This document shows, one piece after another, positions 47,719 to 59,479 of a DNA stretch of 64,000 bases. Source of the DNA: Branchiostoma floridae (lineage: Eukaryota > Chordata > Leptocardii > Amphioxiformes > Branchiostomatidae); assembly GCF_000003815.2 (NCBI RefSeq), contig NC_049990.1, forward strand, positions 21,018,547 to 21,082,546, written 5' to 3'. The notes below the pieces were generated by a model that saw only the letters and a list, made by a program, of their open reading frames with translations, was not told the origin of the DNA and did not search any database. Within the stretch, counting starts at the first letter, position 1. Each line of letters opens with the position of its first letter. Made by a program: the position numbers and the translations under genes.

Positions 47719-47739
47719 GTCATTTACATTTTGTAGTAG

Positions 47740-48025
47740 AATGTAGTTTGTACAAGAAAGCTGAACTCTACAGACTAATAGAATCCATGTTCCCCCACTT
47801 CATACAACTAAGTAATATGGACAAATTTATATTCCTTATGAATCTAGACAAACCTTTACTTATAAAGCATATCTGTTCTTACATTTTCAATATCACAAAG
47901 AAACGAGAAGAAGCCGAATGTACGCAGTAGAATACGATCCTTGAGTAGTGTAGATTCATTGCATCATTATATCATGTTGTATCATTTATTGTGACCTGTA
48001 CTGAACCCAGTGGGTATGAATGTAC
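47740..48025 (+). mobile_element. Probable LINE 3' end
   Basis: A short open frame ends at 47930, with a sequence (NMDKFIFLMNLDKPLLIKHI) like the C-terminus of some invertebrate LINE proteins. It is followed by an AT-rich 3' region with aataaaggtc and then a simple repeat, a typical LINE tail. It is 5' truncated. Confidence 0.5.
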
Positions 48026-48029
48026 AATA

Positions 48030-48158
48030 AAGGTCTTCATTCATTCATTCATTCATTCATTCATTCATTCATTCATTCATTCATTCATTCATTCATTCAT
48101 TCATTCATTCATTCATTCATTCATTCATTCATTCATTCATTCATTCATTCATTCATTA
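48030..48158. repeat. (CATT)n microsatellite, about 32 units
   Basis: Perfect or near-perfect attc repeat, directly after the LINE-like tail. The long Phe-Ile-His ORFs here are a by-product of the repeat. Confidence 0.97.
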
Positions 48159-48259
48159 CCCCTGCTAATGGCCGTTTGCCCTTTAAAGATGTTTACAACC
48201 GTGCTGGAAAACTTACGAAAGACCTGAGCGTCACATTCCAACGCAACACTTGTATTGAA

Positions 48260-48890
48260 GTGCAGAAGTAACAGAACTTGTTTAATAAATATACAACCAG
48301 GTTAATTTTATACCACGACAGGCATTTATTTGCACCAGGTCTTTTTCTTTTTCGTTATTAATTAGCATCAGTATCTTAAAGAAAACAACGAGTGTTGAAA
48401 ACACTGAATATATATTGAGAGACTTAAATGAATTCTGGCAGCCAATGACGCTTCTATGTTACCTGTTAGGTTTACTTATCTATCGTTATGTGTTTACAGG
48501 AAGTGACAAATATTACATCATACATACAGCTCCTATATGTGCTTTATGTGCCAGTAGCTAGACAATAGCTCCTCAGAAAAAAGATACACAAGAATACTGT
48601 TATAGTTACATGCACTATAATGCACATTGATCATTCTGGTGTGAAATATCACAGCTTCATCCCTGTGCTATCTGTTGAAAATATAATTTAACACAAAAAC
48701 CGCGTTGTGTGCTTGTTATCTTAGTGGTGTTCACTTTGCTTTGTATGAGATCAAAGGAATAATGAAATCTATGGCTGAGACCAAGTTACGAAATTAAACG
48801 GAAAGATTGTTTGCGGTTATAAAACGACTTGCTGTGCATTCCTTACAATCAAATTGTTGTGTGAGACATGGTGTGCCCTGTCGCTCGTGT
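48260..48890. repeat. Segmental duplication after paralogue B (partner at 43040-43950)
   Basis: Includes a degraded copy of the candidate transmembrane exon near 48740-48890 (gaccaagttacgaaatt, gtgtgagacatggtgtgcc). The acceptor is lost (tgtatgag) and the frame broken. Otherwise non-coding. Confidence 0.75.
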
Positions 48891-49890
48891 CATCACCATA
48901 CCCAACGGCTAGAAATCGTATTAACCGAAGTCATGTTTGTCACGCGTCAGCAGTTTCAAAACAAACCAAGATATCTGTCGCGCATGATCAACATAACGCC
49001 AAATTATGCCAAATTTCTCATCACTTGGCAGGGGATATGTATATAAACGTGGAGGAACATGGCACGTACATTCGCGTCTATCCTTATTCAAACCTGCTTA
49101 TAGTTTGTGTTACACAACCATGTGTACGGACGGACATACAGGCTAGCTCCCTTGAATCCTATAATTATGGTGCTTTTCGTTAAAACATGCACATTTTATG
49201 AATGTCAAAATCTCTTCAGGTACAACAAATGCTCCAAAATTGATGCATGAGTCTGTAGATGACGTACATCTAGCCAAAGCCCATGTCTCAGGCACATACG
49301 CGTTCTTATGATATCGTTGATTATCTTCAATGATATATACCACATAATTATATAATTCTGCCTGATGTCTCACCAAAAGTTAACATCTTGCCTGCATATA
49401 TAAATTAGTGTACATAAACCACGAGGTGGTCTCTTCTTGATTTTGGACCTTTTACGTGAATGGCTCATGTTCAACAGATATATGCTGTAGCTAATTGGCT
49501 TCTTTTGTGAGCCTTTTGCTCCGTTAACATATCTCCCAACACTTGCAAGTGAGGCGTACTTTTCTCGGAACGTCCTGCCTAGGGCACATAATCATAAGCT
49601 CTGCAGTGACATCACAAAAGAGTGAGACCTCGTCGTTTGCTCATAGCCAATCAAAACGTTTAATGATGACTACGTCATCATCAGGTACTAGGTACACGTC
49701 AAGGGGAATGCCCTGACAGCTACCTGATCTCTCGTGCCCGAACAACCGGACTGACGGGTCTGCAAAAAGATCAGACATGTTTAGAATCTTGTGGTAGCCG
49801 GACCTGCGTCGAAGTTCGCTGGGTTATCCATAGAATTGCATCGCTCGGTCGTTTCCTTCAGTTAGTTAAGTGGTCGTTTTCGTCATAAGG
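48891..49890. other. Upstream region of paralogue C
   Basis: No exon recognised. The promoter and 5' UTR of C should lie near its right end. It shows no similarity to the conserved A/D/E block, fitting C's different N-terminus. Confidence 0.45.
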
Positions 49891-52800
49891 ATGAACACAG
49901 AGAAGCTCACTATCGATAGCGATGGTTATTTCAACCATCGTCGCGGACACGAACAGGGTCACGTCGCGCTGACCTCGCTGGTGCAACTTCTGACGGCCTG
50001 CATGTCTGTGATCATCATTGCCCTTGTGATCCAAGAAGGGGCTCGCTTGAGAGAGCGGGTGGCTGTCCAGGGTCGGGAGATTGAGGAGTTTTCTAACTAC
50101 CAGGAGAAGATCTCCGGCTTGGAGAAGGAAGTGGCGGTCTTAAAAGCACAGCAAGAGGTCAACAAGGAAACGCCGGAGGCTAAGCGAGCGGGAGGCGACA
50201 TTAACATGCAGGTGGAGACAAGTATTAAAATTGGGACACCGTAGAGATTGCCTGTTCAGAATGAATCTTTAGTGAACTAGATCACACATGTACGGTAATC
50301 AAATGACGATTAGTCCATTACTATGTTTTCTCTGTAGCAATGTTAAAGTTGATTTCCACAAGGACGTATGACGTAGATAAAAATATCACCGTTTCTTTTG
50401 CTTTACCATGCCAGTCGGAACCTGGCAAAACCAGCAGTGCCTCTGTTGTCGACGTCCCCTGGCAAACTGGGCCAGCACACAGCCGGGAAAAGAGAGCTGC
50501 GAACTCTGTGACGTGGCCAGCAGGGGCAGGCGGTAAGTCCAACTTCTTTTTGAGTTGAAGTCAACTTGGCATCCAACTTGTACAGGCAAACATATGTAAA
50601 AGATCTTTTCAAAGTAAGTTGGAAAGCCAGTCAGGCTCGGTTGGGCGCTATGTTACATTGTGACAACTTTCAAATCTGACTTTACAAGTCTGTGACCAGA
50701 GGGTAACCTCTGGCGACAGACTTTTACTTTTGTCACGTTTACGCGCGTTCGCATCTGTATCTGTATGTTCCCGTTGTCTGAATCCTATGTGGTTTGGTAG
50801 GTCCTCTGTACTGAGGTTGATGATGATGCACGTTTTTTTTGGCGGCAGGTGGTTTTATTATGGATGTTATAAAAATAACACACTTACAAAAAGTTAGTCT
50901 TCCGGTGTATTGGTCCCGGTCCGCTTTTTGGGGTCATGAAGTAATCGGATACTGTCAAGCAGATGCGTGGTTTTATCTGATCGTCAAAGTTATTCGCGTT
51001 CGCATCTGTATCTGCATGTTCCCGTTGTCGGTACGTATGTTGTTTGGCAAGTACTTTGGTTTTATTATGGATGTATAAAAATATCACCCCTACAATTTGT
51101 TCGTCTTACGGTCTTCTGCTCCAGGTCCGCTTTGACACTTGTTCACCTTTCTCGAAATATGTCAACATCTGCGACCNNNNNNNNNNNNNNNNNNNNNNNN
51201 NNNNNNNNNNNNNNNNNNNNNNNNNNNNNNNNNNNNNNNNNNNNNNNNNNNNNNNNNNNNNNNNNNNNNNNNNNNNCTTGTCCTTCAGCCTTTACCTTTA
51301 ACACCGGTGCAATGGCCTAGTGGTTAGAGTGTTCGCCTTGCATTCGGTAGGTCGTGAGTTCGAACCCCGGCCGGGTCATACCAAAGACTTTAAAAATGGT
51401 ACATGCTGCTTTCTCTGCTTAGCACTCAGCACTAAAGAAAAAGAGTATGGAAGTTAAACACACATCACTACCAGCGGACCAGCCCCCTGCTGTAGTGGCT
51501 TGCACATGTGTGGCCCAAGGGCTACTCGAAATGGAGATGGGCGCCACCCCAAAAGCATCTGCACAGATGTAAGGGTAACTTTAACTTTAACTTCAGCCTC
51601 TTGTCCGAACTCATTTACAGTGTGGATTAAGCAACTTTAAATAAAACGATATATCTAACACCATGAAAAGAATCATTATAGGATATAAGCACAACGTCAC
51701 ACGCCAAAGAAGACAGAACAACCAACATATACCAGACCGACGTCACAGACTATGTTACCTACGGTCACTTGTTTATCTTATGATTCAGCAAAGTTGTAAA
51801 CTTCGCCAAGCAGAGCCAATCATGTTACTATTAATCAAGAGGAATATGTTAGGACGTCTCCGCCTCTCAATCATTTCAAATTACATCACATATGGCAATC
51901 ATAATTCGTTCTGGTTCGTCTCCAGCCTGCTTGCAGGGTCCGCCAGGGAGAGACGGGATGCCAGGCCGTGACGGGATGCCAGGACGGGACTGTCCCTGTG
52001 GAGCAAAAGGTACGGAGATATAGAATACGTTTAATTATTCTATGTTCCGATGGCTGGTTGGCAAGTTGATTGAATGGATGATATGGTTAGGTTGGTTGGT
52101 AGATATGGGTATATGGTTATTCATTTGTTGTTTAGTTTGACAACTCAAAGAAGCTTTAAATGATTCTAATGTTTGTAGTATATTGGTTTATTGGTATATA
52201 AGCCTAAGCCTTAGCCTAGATTCGGATGGTTTGTCAAGTTTGGTGGAGGCTGAAAAGGTTTGAGAAAGTTTGTTGGTGATGCTGGATTCAGACTTGACTG
52301 TGAACAAGGCTGTCTGGCGGAACCATTTAAGTTATCTCTCGAGTGCCTTACGCGAATTTATAGCTAAAGGTGCTATTGCTTACATTCAATTCTCTATGTT
52401 TCTGGTTGGTACGTTTATTGATTGAATGATATGGTTAGGTTGGTTGGTAGATATATGGTTGGTAGGTTGGGTATATGGTTATTCTTGTGTTGTTTAGTTT
52501 GACAATTCAAAGAAACTATAAATGAGGATTGTAGTATATTGGTTCATTGGTATATAAGCCTTAGCCTTAACGATTTATTTTTTTCTGACAGACCTAGATT
52601 CGGATGGTTTGCCAAGTTTGGTGGAGGCTGAAAAGGTTTGAGAAAGTATGTTGGTGATGCTGACTGGAAATCCGGCACCTAGCCAGTCTGCCCATATGTG
52701 TAACCTATATACCCAATACAGGAAAAATCGCATCTAAATTGATGAATTGTCAGTGCTTCTATGGTTATAACGAGCATGACTGTATGCAAATATGTGGTGA

Positions 52801-53858
52801 GTATTCCCGGAATGCTTCTTCTAATTTAATAAGTACTCCTGTGTTTCCTCATGATCAATAGATGCAGAGATAAATGAACTGCAGAACAAGTGTCTCGTTC
52901 TTGAGCAGAGGCTGTCAGCTCTGGAGAATAACACCGAGATCGAGACCACACCAATACCTTGCTCAGGAGGTAGGACATGTGATTGGTATTATATTTATTA
53001 CTTATTTAAGACTAACGAAGACCTCAGAGCTTTGGAGATCACGTTTCATGATATGACTTTGCAAAAGGTAAATCTAGATAGTTACTCGAATTGCAATAAA
53101 ACACATGTTTTGCGATCATGCAGGAATTTTGAATACCTGCCCCGAGTGAGGGAAAGCTGATAGCAAGTAGTACAACATCCTAACGTTTTGCTATGTTACT
53201 TTTACTTACAGATTCTTGTAATCCACCGTCCAGCTGCACTGAAGTAGTAGAGAGAAGTGGATTCATAATCAGGCATTCTACGTCATCGACCCTGATGGAC
53301 CAGAACGGGGAGTCCTGCCGATGGTTGCTCAGTGTGATGTTCAGGGAGGAACAGGTTAGGGAAAGCCAAAGAGTTTTATACGATTTAGCAGGTAATGTCA
53401 GCAATAAGGCCAAGTGAGCAAATTTCTGCCAAATATTGACAAACAAAAATGCATTCAATCAGGCTTGAACGTTTTGATGATAGGTTTAACAGTTAAGTTT
53501 TCAGAGTCGCAAAATGGCAGGACAAACAGATAACGAGCATTTTATGAAAATGTGGAGATATTGTTTTTTACGTATGTCTATGTCCTTATCTTTAAAGTGA
53601 GCAATGCAATATCTATGAGCCGAAACAAAATCGATTTGTTAACCGATTGGCAAATGAATACTGTGTCGGCCCATGGATAATGTCTTGCCAACTGTAATAT
53701 CTGTTTGTATATCAGTATGTCCTAGAATCTTTCAAGGCACTTAGCTGAAATACAGACTTGTGATCCTGATTAGTCTTTACTGGCAATTTCGGGCAAAGCA
53801 AATGACTTTTCGAGCTCTGTTTTATTGTTTTGTAGTGACCCATGAGTTCTAAACACAA

Positions 53859-53916
<58 letters not shown>

Positions 53917-55679
53917 AAACGCTTAGTTATAATTTCAGCAATTACCCTGATCGGCCACAACAGTGAGGCACGGACACATGTGAGAGTACGAGGGCCCACG
54001 GAGGTAGGTAGCTACTCCAAGGATGTGACATACTGGAATAGCATGGAACAAGTGAGAGCTGTGGTGGACAAGTCCACTCTGTGCAAACAGCACATCAAGG
54101 TATGTCTTTTTCAGTCCACACCAGAAGTTAGCCATAGATCTTATTCTGTTTCCAACCGTTCATGTGGAGGTAACTAAGCGGAGTATGTACATTTCAGCTT
54201 GCAAATTTCATGCATAACAATGATAAAAGATTCTTTTGGCAGTTTATGTCCATGATGATATCTAGCTACAACAAGAGTTCGGAGACCTTATATCTCCATG
54301 AAATAGTCTGATTATGCGAAAATGACTGCCACATTAATATTAACACAAAATATCTCGGTTGTGGGCATGCAACTTTATTATTGACAGACAGACACACAGA
54401 CACAACCAAAACTATATCAGTTTTCATGGTGATAAATATATACTTCCAGTACGAATGCCATGCTTCCGTGATGCTGCTTAGAAGTAGCACACCCTACGCC
54501 TGGTGGGTGACTTGGGATGGTCGCCAGGCTGACTGCTGGGGAGGTGCCAGTCCTGGGAGTGGGGGATGTGCCTGTGGACAATCAGGTAATTTGAAAAGAT
54601 CAGCCTGCAACATGCAAGCTTATTCCAATGAAGCCAGAACAGCACAATGGAACTATTTTCACCTACATGATGGTCGGGAATCATACATGTACTTCCTTTA
54701 GACAGAAATGCCATTCTCCTCAGTATTATTTAACCCAATTCAGACGGGGGTGGCTTTTGAGGCCTGCACCAAATTTTGACAAAGTTTTTTTTTACAAAAA
54801 TCGCGAATTTCGGGTTTAACGATGTATTCTTCAGTTTTTTTGCTACATTACTGCTATTTTCCTTACATAAATAAAATCTTATGTAATTTAGTGGATCTTT
54901 TATAATTAGATAGGCATAAATTATGCTATTTTTTTTACGTTATAGGTCGAAAATATAACAAGCTTATCATCCCCTAAAATTCGTTACTACCAGGTATTTT
55001 TTCAACAAACATTCGACTCGACATTTTTGACTATTTTTGTTGTTTTTGATTCTTTTGTTGCATACCTTGAAGTTTTCTAAGAATATTCTTTTCCATGGTT
55101 CCAGGCAACATCATTTAAATGACGTCATAATGACGTTATGATTCTTCGATTTTACGTCTAAACCATTCTATGAAAGTTTGGTGGTCATACGAAAAGTCGT
55201 TCAGAAGTTACAAACACGGGCCTCAAAAGACATCCCTTGTCTCAGATTGACAAAAAAAGCTGTCTGATCTGCTGAACAGGGTTAATAGTTTTGTGATTAT
55301 TGATGATAAAGTTTAATGATGGATCAATTGTTTTTGCATAATTTATTGACAAGTCGCAAAATGTATCATTTTGAATGACAATCATCACAAAAATAATAAA
55401 TTTGTAGGACAATACAGTGTCGCTTTTCTGTTGATTTTACCTGAGTTGACATTTTGTAAACCCTTGCCTATTGCAACCCTATTTCATTGTCCAACAGGCT
55501 CTTGCGCTAGATCCGCAGGTACATGCAACTGTGATGTCAATGATTTAACATGGCGTGAGGATTCTGGGTTCCTGTCCCACAAGGATGACCTGCCAGTCAC
55601 CCAGCTCAGATTTGGGGATACTAATGAGGGTAGTGAACAAGATTATTACACCCTGGGGAAACTCATCTGCTACCCCTGA
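49891..55679 (+). CDS. Paralogue C: type II membrane collagen/coil protein with Caspr-type domain, frameshifted
   Basis: Exons 49891-50221, 50338-50532, 51926-52009, 52862-52969, 53212-53354, 53939-54099, 54450-54585 and 55498-55679, about 446 residues if the frame is kept. There is no signal peptide. A helix at about residues 27-48 (TACMSVIIIALVIQ) follows a basic and polar cytoplasmic part, then a coiled coil (to about 93). Exon 2 has SREKRAA, a possible furin-type site. The collagen exon is GPPGRDGMPGRDGMPGRDCP and the coil exon LEQRLSALENN. The domain exons match A and B. Exon 53212-53354 is 143 bases where A and B have 144; one base is missing near 53265, so this copy is broken unless the assembly is wrong. 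The donor of exon 1 (acaa|gtatta) is weak and was chosen by phase. aataaa at 55730. Confidence 0.78.
50675..51176 (-). repeat. Inverted partner of the 60.9-61.8 kb array
   Basis: Starts with the hairpin agtctgtgaccagagg / cctctggcgacagact and has repeated ttcgcatctgtatctg, atgttcccgttgtc and ttttattatggatgt words. It is the reverse complement of units at 60900-61825. The right end is lost in the assembly gap. Confidence 0.8.
51177..51276. other. Assembly gap, 100 N
   Basis: Lies in the paralogue C intron between the second exon and the collagen exon. The flank is repetitive. Confidence 0.99.
51302..51598 (+). mobile_element. tRNA-derived SINE
   Basis: Box A-like tggcctagtgg and box B gagttcgaaccccgg lie in a tRNA-like head. 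The tail is (aacttt)n. It lies in a paralogue C intron. The body differs from the SINE at 3245, so it is another family. Confidence 0.88.
52040..52290. repeat. Intronic direct duplication in paralogue C, copy 1
   Basis: Partner of 52390-52670. Shares gatatggttaggttggttgg, attggtatataagcc and ctagattcggatggttt. The copy separation is about 370 bases. Confidence 0.85.
52390..52670. repeat. Intronic direct duplication in paralogue C, copy 2
   Basis: Second copy of 52040-52290. It carries tttttttctgacag before the shared ctagattcggatgg, an acceptor-like site absent from copy 1. A mini-exon DLDSDGLPSLVEAEK could follow but its phase does not fit. Confidence 0.8.
53862..53914. repeat. (AC)n microsatellite
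   Basis: About 26 ac units just upstream of a paralogue C acceptor (53938). Confidence 0.97.
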
Positions 55680-56023
55680 GTCTAGCTGTCAATACAGCAG
55701 TGTTCTTAGCATGTGCAGTGCAGACGTTGAATAAATCAATTCATTTCTTTCTATATTTTACTAACATAGTATACTTTACAAATCTAAGTCATCAGGGCAG
55801 GTATCATTTAATCAGTATGTGATGTTAGGCTTGAGGTGTCAATTGTTTTTTGTAAGGTATGCCGCAGTAGATGTAGTATATTCTATAGTTCTTAAGATTT
55901 GACTATAATTATTGTACTGTTTAAGTAATTTTGATAAAATGCTTGCCTAGAACCTAGTTTATTAGGCAACAATATACCAGGATGAATATTGACTACAGTA
56001 GAACATATTTTAATGCATTCAGT

Positions 56024-56540
56024 TTGGTGTACCTTAACATTGTGTAACTTAATCTGAAACTTTTAATCGCCATGTATTCATCTGTACTATGAGTACAACC
56101 AAACCATAAGATAGCAGAAATACTTGTGATATGTACAATCAAATGTCTAAATAGGACCCATGCTTAATACCGAAGATGTGCTGTAAGATAAGTTTCTCTT
56201 GGTGATGTAGGATGTTCATTCTTCAAATTCAATATGAATGACAAGCTGGTAGTAAAGAATGCAGTTTGAACTGCTTTGGTGAATAAAATTTGATAATGTC
56301 TGTAACATTTGTCTGTTTGAACAAGACTAGGTGTACTTAGTCCTTCAGTAGAGTGAAATGGTTTGAACCATAGAGCTATAATTCTGGTTTAATACTGAGG
56401 AATTTGAATACTTAGGCATCAGGAGCGGTCGGTCCTACTCTGCTTCTCTTTCTTCAATCTACAAAACCTCTTAAGGCTAAAGTAACGGACGTCCTCCTCA
56501 AACTCAAACTCCCAAGTCTTTAAGACATCAACCTTTGTCT
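56024..56540. repeat. 3' flank of paralogue C, homologous to 59480-59985
   Basis: Shares gtaccttaacattgtg, acttgtgatatgtacaatca, cttggtgatgtagg and gaataaaattt words with the sequence following truncated paralogue D. No exon. Confidence 0.8.
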
Positions 56541-56541
56541 C

Positions 56542-57003
56542 ATATCCGAATGAAAGCTCATCTGTGTTGGTAAATTCCATAGTGAAAAGTTTAAACTTTG
56601 TTCCAACACAAAGGAAGAAACTCACCATAAATTTTCGGCCGAATACTCCGACCTTCATCAGATGAATGATTCGCTGCACTAATCCGGAAGTCGTCGGATG
56701 ACGTCAGGTAGCAGCGAATCATAAATGGCGGGAAGGCGAAACCTGCCACCGTCACGGTTCAATGAGGGTTGATGTGCCCTAATGTAGATAGCCTCCTTGA
56801 CGCCCCTCACAAACCAGTCCTGTTCAGAGTCCAAGATACGAACTTGGTCCAAAGACACGGAGTGGCCCGGAGATTCGCCGTGTATATGCTGAGACACTTC
56901 TGAAGATGTTGAACTGCGACGTTTATGTTCCAAGAATCGGGTTCTTAATGATCGTGCCGATGTACGACTCAGTACACGGACCTCTGAGTCAACCTTTGTC
57001 TCA
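56542..57003 (-). mobile_element. Truncated Penelope-like element with GIY-YIG tail and ribozyme-like core
   Basis: The minus strand encodes SLRTRFLEHKRRSSTSSEVS, then QHIHGESPGHSVSLDQVRIL and [20 protein letters not shown]. This is the C-terminal part of the PLE GIY-YIG endonuclease. A hammerhead-like core lies in the 3' region. The direct repeat tcaacctttgtctca at 56527-56541 and 56989-57003 flanks it and is probably the target duplication (so one copy lies inside the stated end). The 5' part, including the reverse transcriptase, is absent. Confidence 0.82.
56633..56661 (-). ncRNA. Hammerhead ribozyme-like core in PLE
   Basis: CUGAUGA, stem II (ggtcg with cggcc, one G-U pair) closed by gagtatt, then GAAA. 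This is a complete conserved core. The outer stems are not convincing from sequence alone. Confidence 0.55.
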
Positions 57004-57177
57004 AGTTCCAACGCATTGTACCAGTTGTATCGACAATTGTATTTCTAAAGCATACATGTAATTCACCTTGCATAATCAACACGACAGATACTTGTACACG
57101 TATTAGTTTGGTAATGGTCATAAGTGTTCGGTAACCCCGACACTGACCTCATAAGATATTGTATCCGATCCACAACA

Positions 57178-57270
57178 ATGGCATCACATGATCACACATT
57201 TAAGACCGCATTGGCTTTCACTCCGACATGTACGCAAGAGGAAGTGTTACGAGGAAGTAACGTTAAAATC
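57178..57270 (+). promoter_or_regulatory. Conserved upstream block of paralogue D
   Basis: Contains atggcatcacatgatcacac, gcattggctttcactc and gaggaagtgttacgaggaag, matching the blocks before A and E. The E-box CACGTG of A and E is cacatg here. Confidence 0.6.
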
Positions 57271-57323
57271 TATTCAAGGTACAAGACAAAGTTTCCCTGA
57301 GTTACCAGATGTCCTCCACGAAC

Positions 57324-59289
57324 ATGAAGTTTATTGTCTGTCTGATGTTCCTTACTGCGGGCTTCACTTCATGCCAGTACGTTCAGGGGGTACGTACTTT
57401 ACAATCTAAAGCGCAGACTGAAGTAGAGATCTAGAGCGACGTTTGGACTTAGCTTCTACAGCGGCACAGTGCTCCACGACCAATGTGTTAAACGGATGCC
57501 GCCGCTGGCAATAGAAAAACTATTCGACAATAGAGGTTTAATGTGTAAAGGAACTGTCGAGGTACCTTGTTTATGTTTATTATGCATGTAAGCTTGTTTT
57601 TCAAACGGGTTAAGCCAATTACTGACCTAGCTAAGTTCAGTACCGAAATGGATTGGACAATTTAAACTTTCTACAAAGATAACTAAAGGTACCCTTTACC
57701 AAGAGAAATATGCATTTGTAATACTGTCAAGTCATGAAGTAGTGTTTCCTATACGAAAGTGTACGGATACTTTTTGCGACTCCTGTGGCGGGCCGCCTGC
57801 CGTGAAAGGTATCCTTTCTTGGCTGTTTATTTTGCGGTTAAGTTACATCTCGGCTTGAACACCTGATACGAACTTGCCCCATTCACTTTTCTTAGTCAGT
57901 ACAATACAACTAAGCTCGAGCAATGACGGCAACTTTCAAACTTTAGACAACGAAATTTGGATCAACTTTGACGGGAAGCAAGGATATCATGTTACCTTTG
58001 CAAAAGAGTTATCTGTGTGCAATACTTTGTCCATAGTATTAGGAAAAGGTATCAAATTCGACATCGTTTGTTTACATATTAGGTCCCTGCACACAGTTGC
58101 TCGTTACAGGGCCCACCCGGTATCCCCGGGAGAGACGGCAGAGACTGTCCGTGTGGAACAAAGGGTAAGGAGAATATAGATATGCCATATAACCAGTGAA
58201 TTTTGAAAATGAACGTGATTCAGAAATAGATTTGTACAGGGATGTCTGGTAGCACATTTGAAATTATCTCGTCCTAAATTATAGTAAATAACCCTTAGTA
58301 AACTATGATGTGATTGGATAGTAAATTGCGGTACCTTGACAACGCAATCTCGATGGCTGTTATAACTATACGCTAAGATGTACACACCTTTCCTCACATT
58401 TAATTGAGTATTAAGTAATTAAGTACTAACCAATAATTACTATAAATGTTGCATCTTAACAGACACACAGATAAGTGACTTGCAAAACAAACATCAGGAG
58501 CTGATGCAGCAGAATGATATTCTTGAGCAGAGGCTGTCAGCCATTGAGGGCCGCATCAGGAACACAACTGAGTCTGACTCAGGAGGTAAGTTCTACAGGA
58601 TTTGACTGGAAACATATTTTTACACATACACCACAAAGTAATTGCACATGCACATTTGACAAAAGGTATAAAAACTAAGACAGCTTTTAGACCACGTTAC
58701 TCCGTTTTTAGCACATTATCTTAGAAGAATAAGTGTTATAGAATAAACCCAATTTAAGTCGATGACTTGTGAGAGCTTTGGGTCGCTATGATTATATTTG
58801 ACAGGTTTCCATGGCTGATGTACTTATATGCAAAGATTCCTACAGTTGTTTGGACGCTTAGACTCCGATATAATTATCATCGGAAAGTTGACATGCTTCT
58901 TCTAATCAAAAAGATACTCTTGCATTTCCCCAATAGATGAAGAGATAAGAGAACTGCAAAGCAAGTATCTCGTTGTCGAGCAGAGGTTGTCAGCCCTGGA
59001 GAATAACACCGAGACCACACCAGTGCCTTGCTCAGGAGGTAAACATGTGATTTGTTTAAATGCTAAGCACTGATGACTTTAACACTAATTGCATTTGGGA
59101 TTTTGAAATTACGCTTGACGTGGCTAATTTGCAAGATGTAAATCTGGATTCTCTTGCTACAAGTAAAAAAAAACATTTTATTACACTCAGGAATTTGAAA
59201 TAACATCCCCTAAGTAAGGTTTGGCTGATGTTGCGAGTAGTACAATATAGCCTAAAGTTTGCTACGTTACTCCTACAGATACATGCATT
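57324..59289 (+). pseudogene. Paralogue D: signal, collagen and two coil exons; terminal domain lost
   Basis: Exons 57324-57389, 58083-58164, 58463-58585 and 58937-59038 have good splice sites and phases. They encode MKFIVCLMFLTAGFTSCQ, the collagen GPPGIPGRDGRDCPCGTK, and two coil segments (ILEQRLSAIEG and VEQRLSALENN). The next exon begins after ctcctacag with atacatgca, like the first domain exon of A and B, and then turns into a t-rich LINE tail at about 59289. The domain exons are absent and the C-type 3' flank follows. An upstream in-frame ATG at 57309 also exists. It is probably a pseudogene, but a short secreted collagen-coil peptide cannot be excluded. Confidence 0.78.
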
Positions 59290-59475
59290 TTTTTTATTTA
59301 TTTATTTCTTCCTCAAACGTACATAGGCAGGGAAATACACATATGATATACCCTTAATTGCGTAGGTTTGTTACAAAGAAACTTATACGTGCAAAATATC
59401 AACATACAAAGATACATAATATATTAACAAACACTAAGCATAGACATAGATGATTATACTTTAACAGTCAGTCTG
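59286..59475 (-). mobile_element. LINE 3' tail inserted in paralogue D exon
   Basis: Read on the minus strand it ends tatgtacgtttgaggaagaa followed by ataaataaataaa and an a-run. This is a typical LINE 3' end with an (aaat)n tail. Only the 3' UTR is present. Confidence 0.68.
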
Positions 59476-59479
59476 CTGT

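Noticed and set aside
47991-48271. Phe-Ile-His-Ser repeat ORFs
   Set aside because: Direct translation of the CATT microsatellite.
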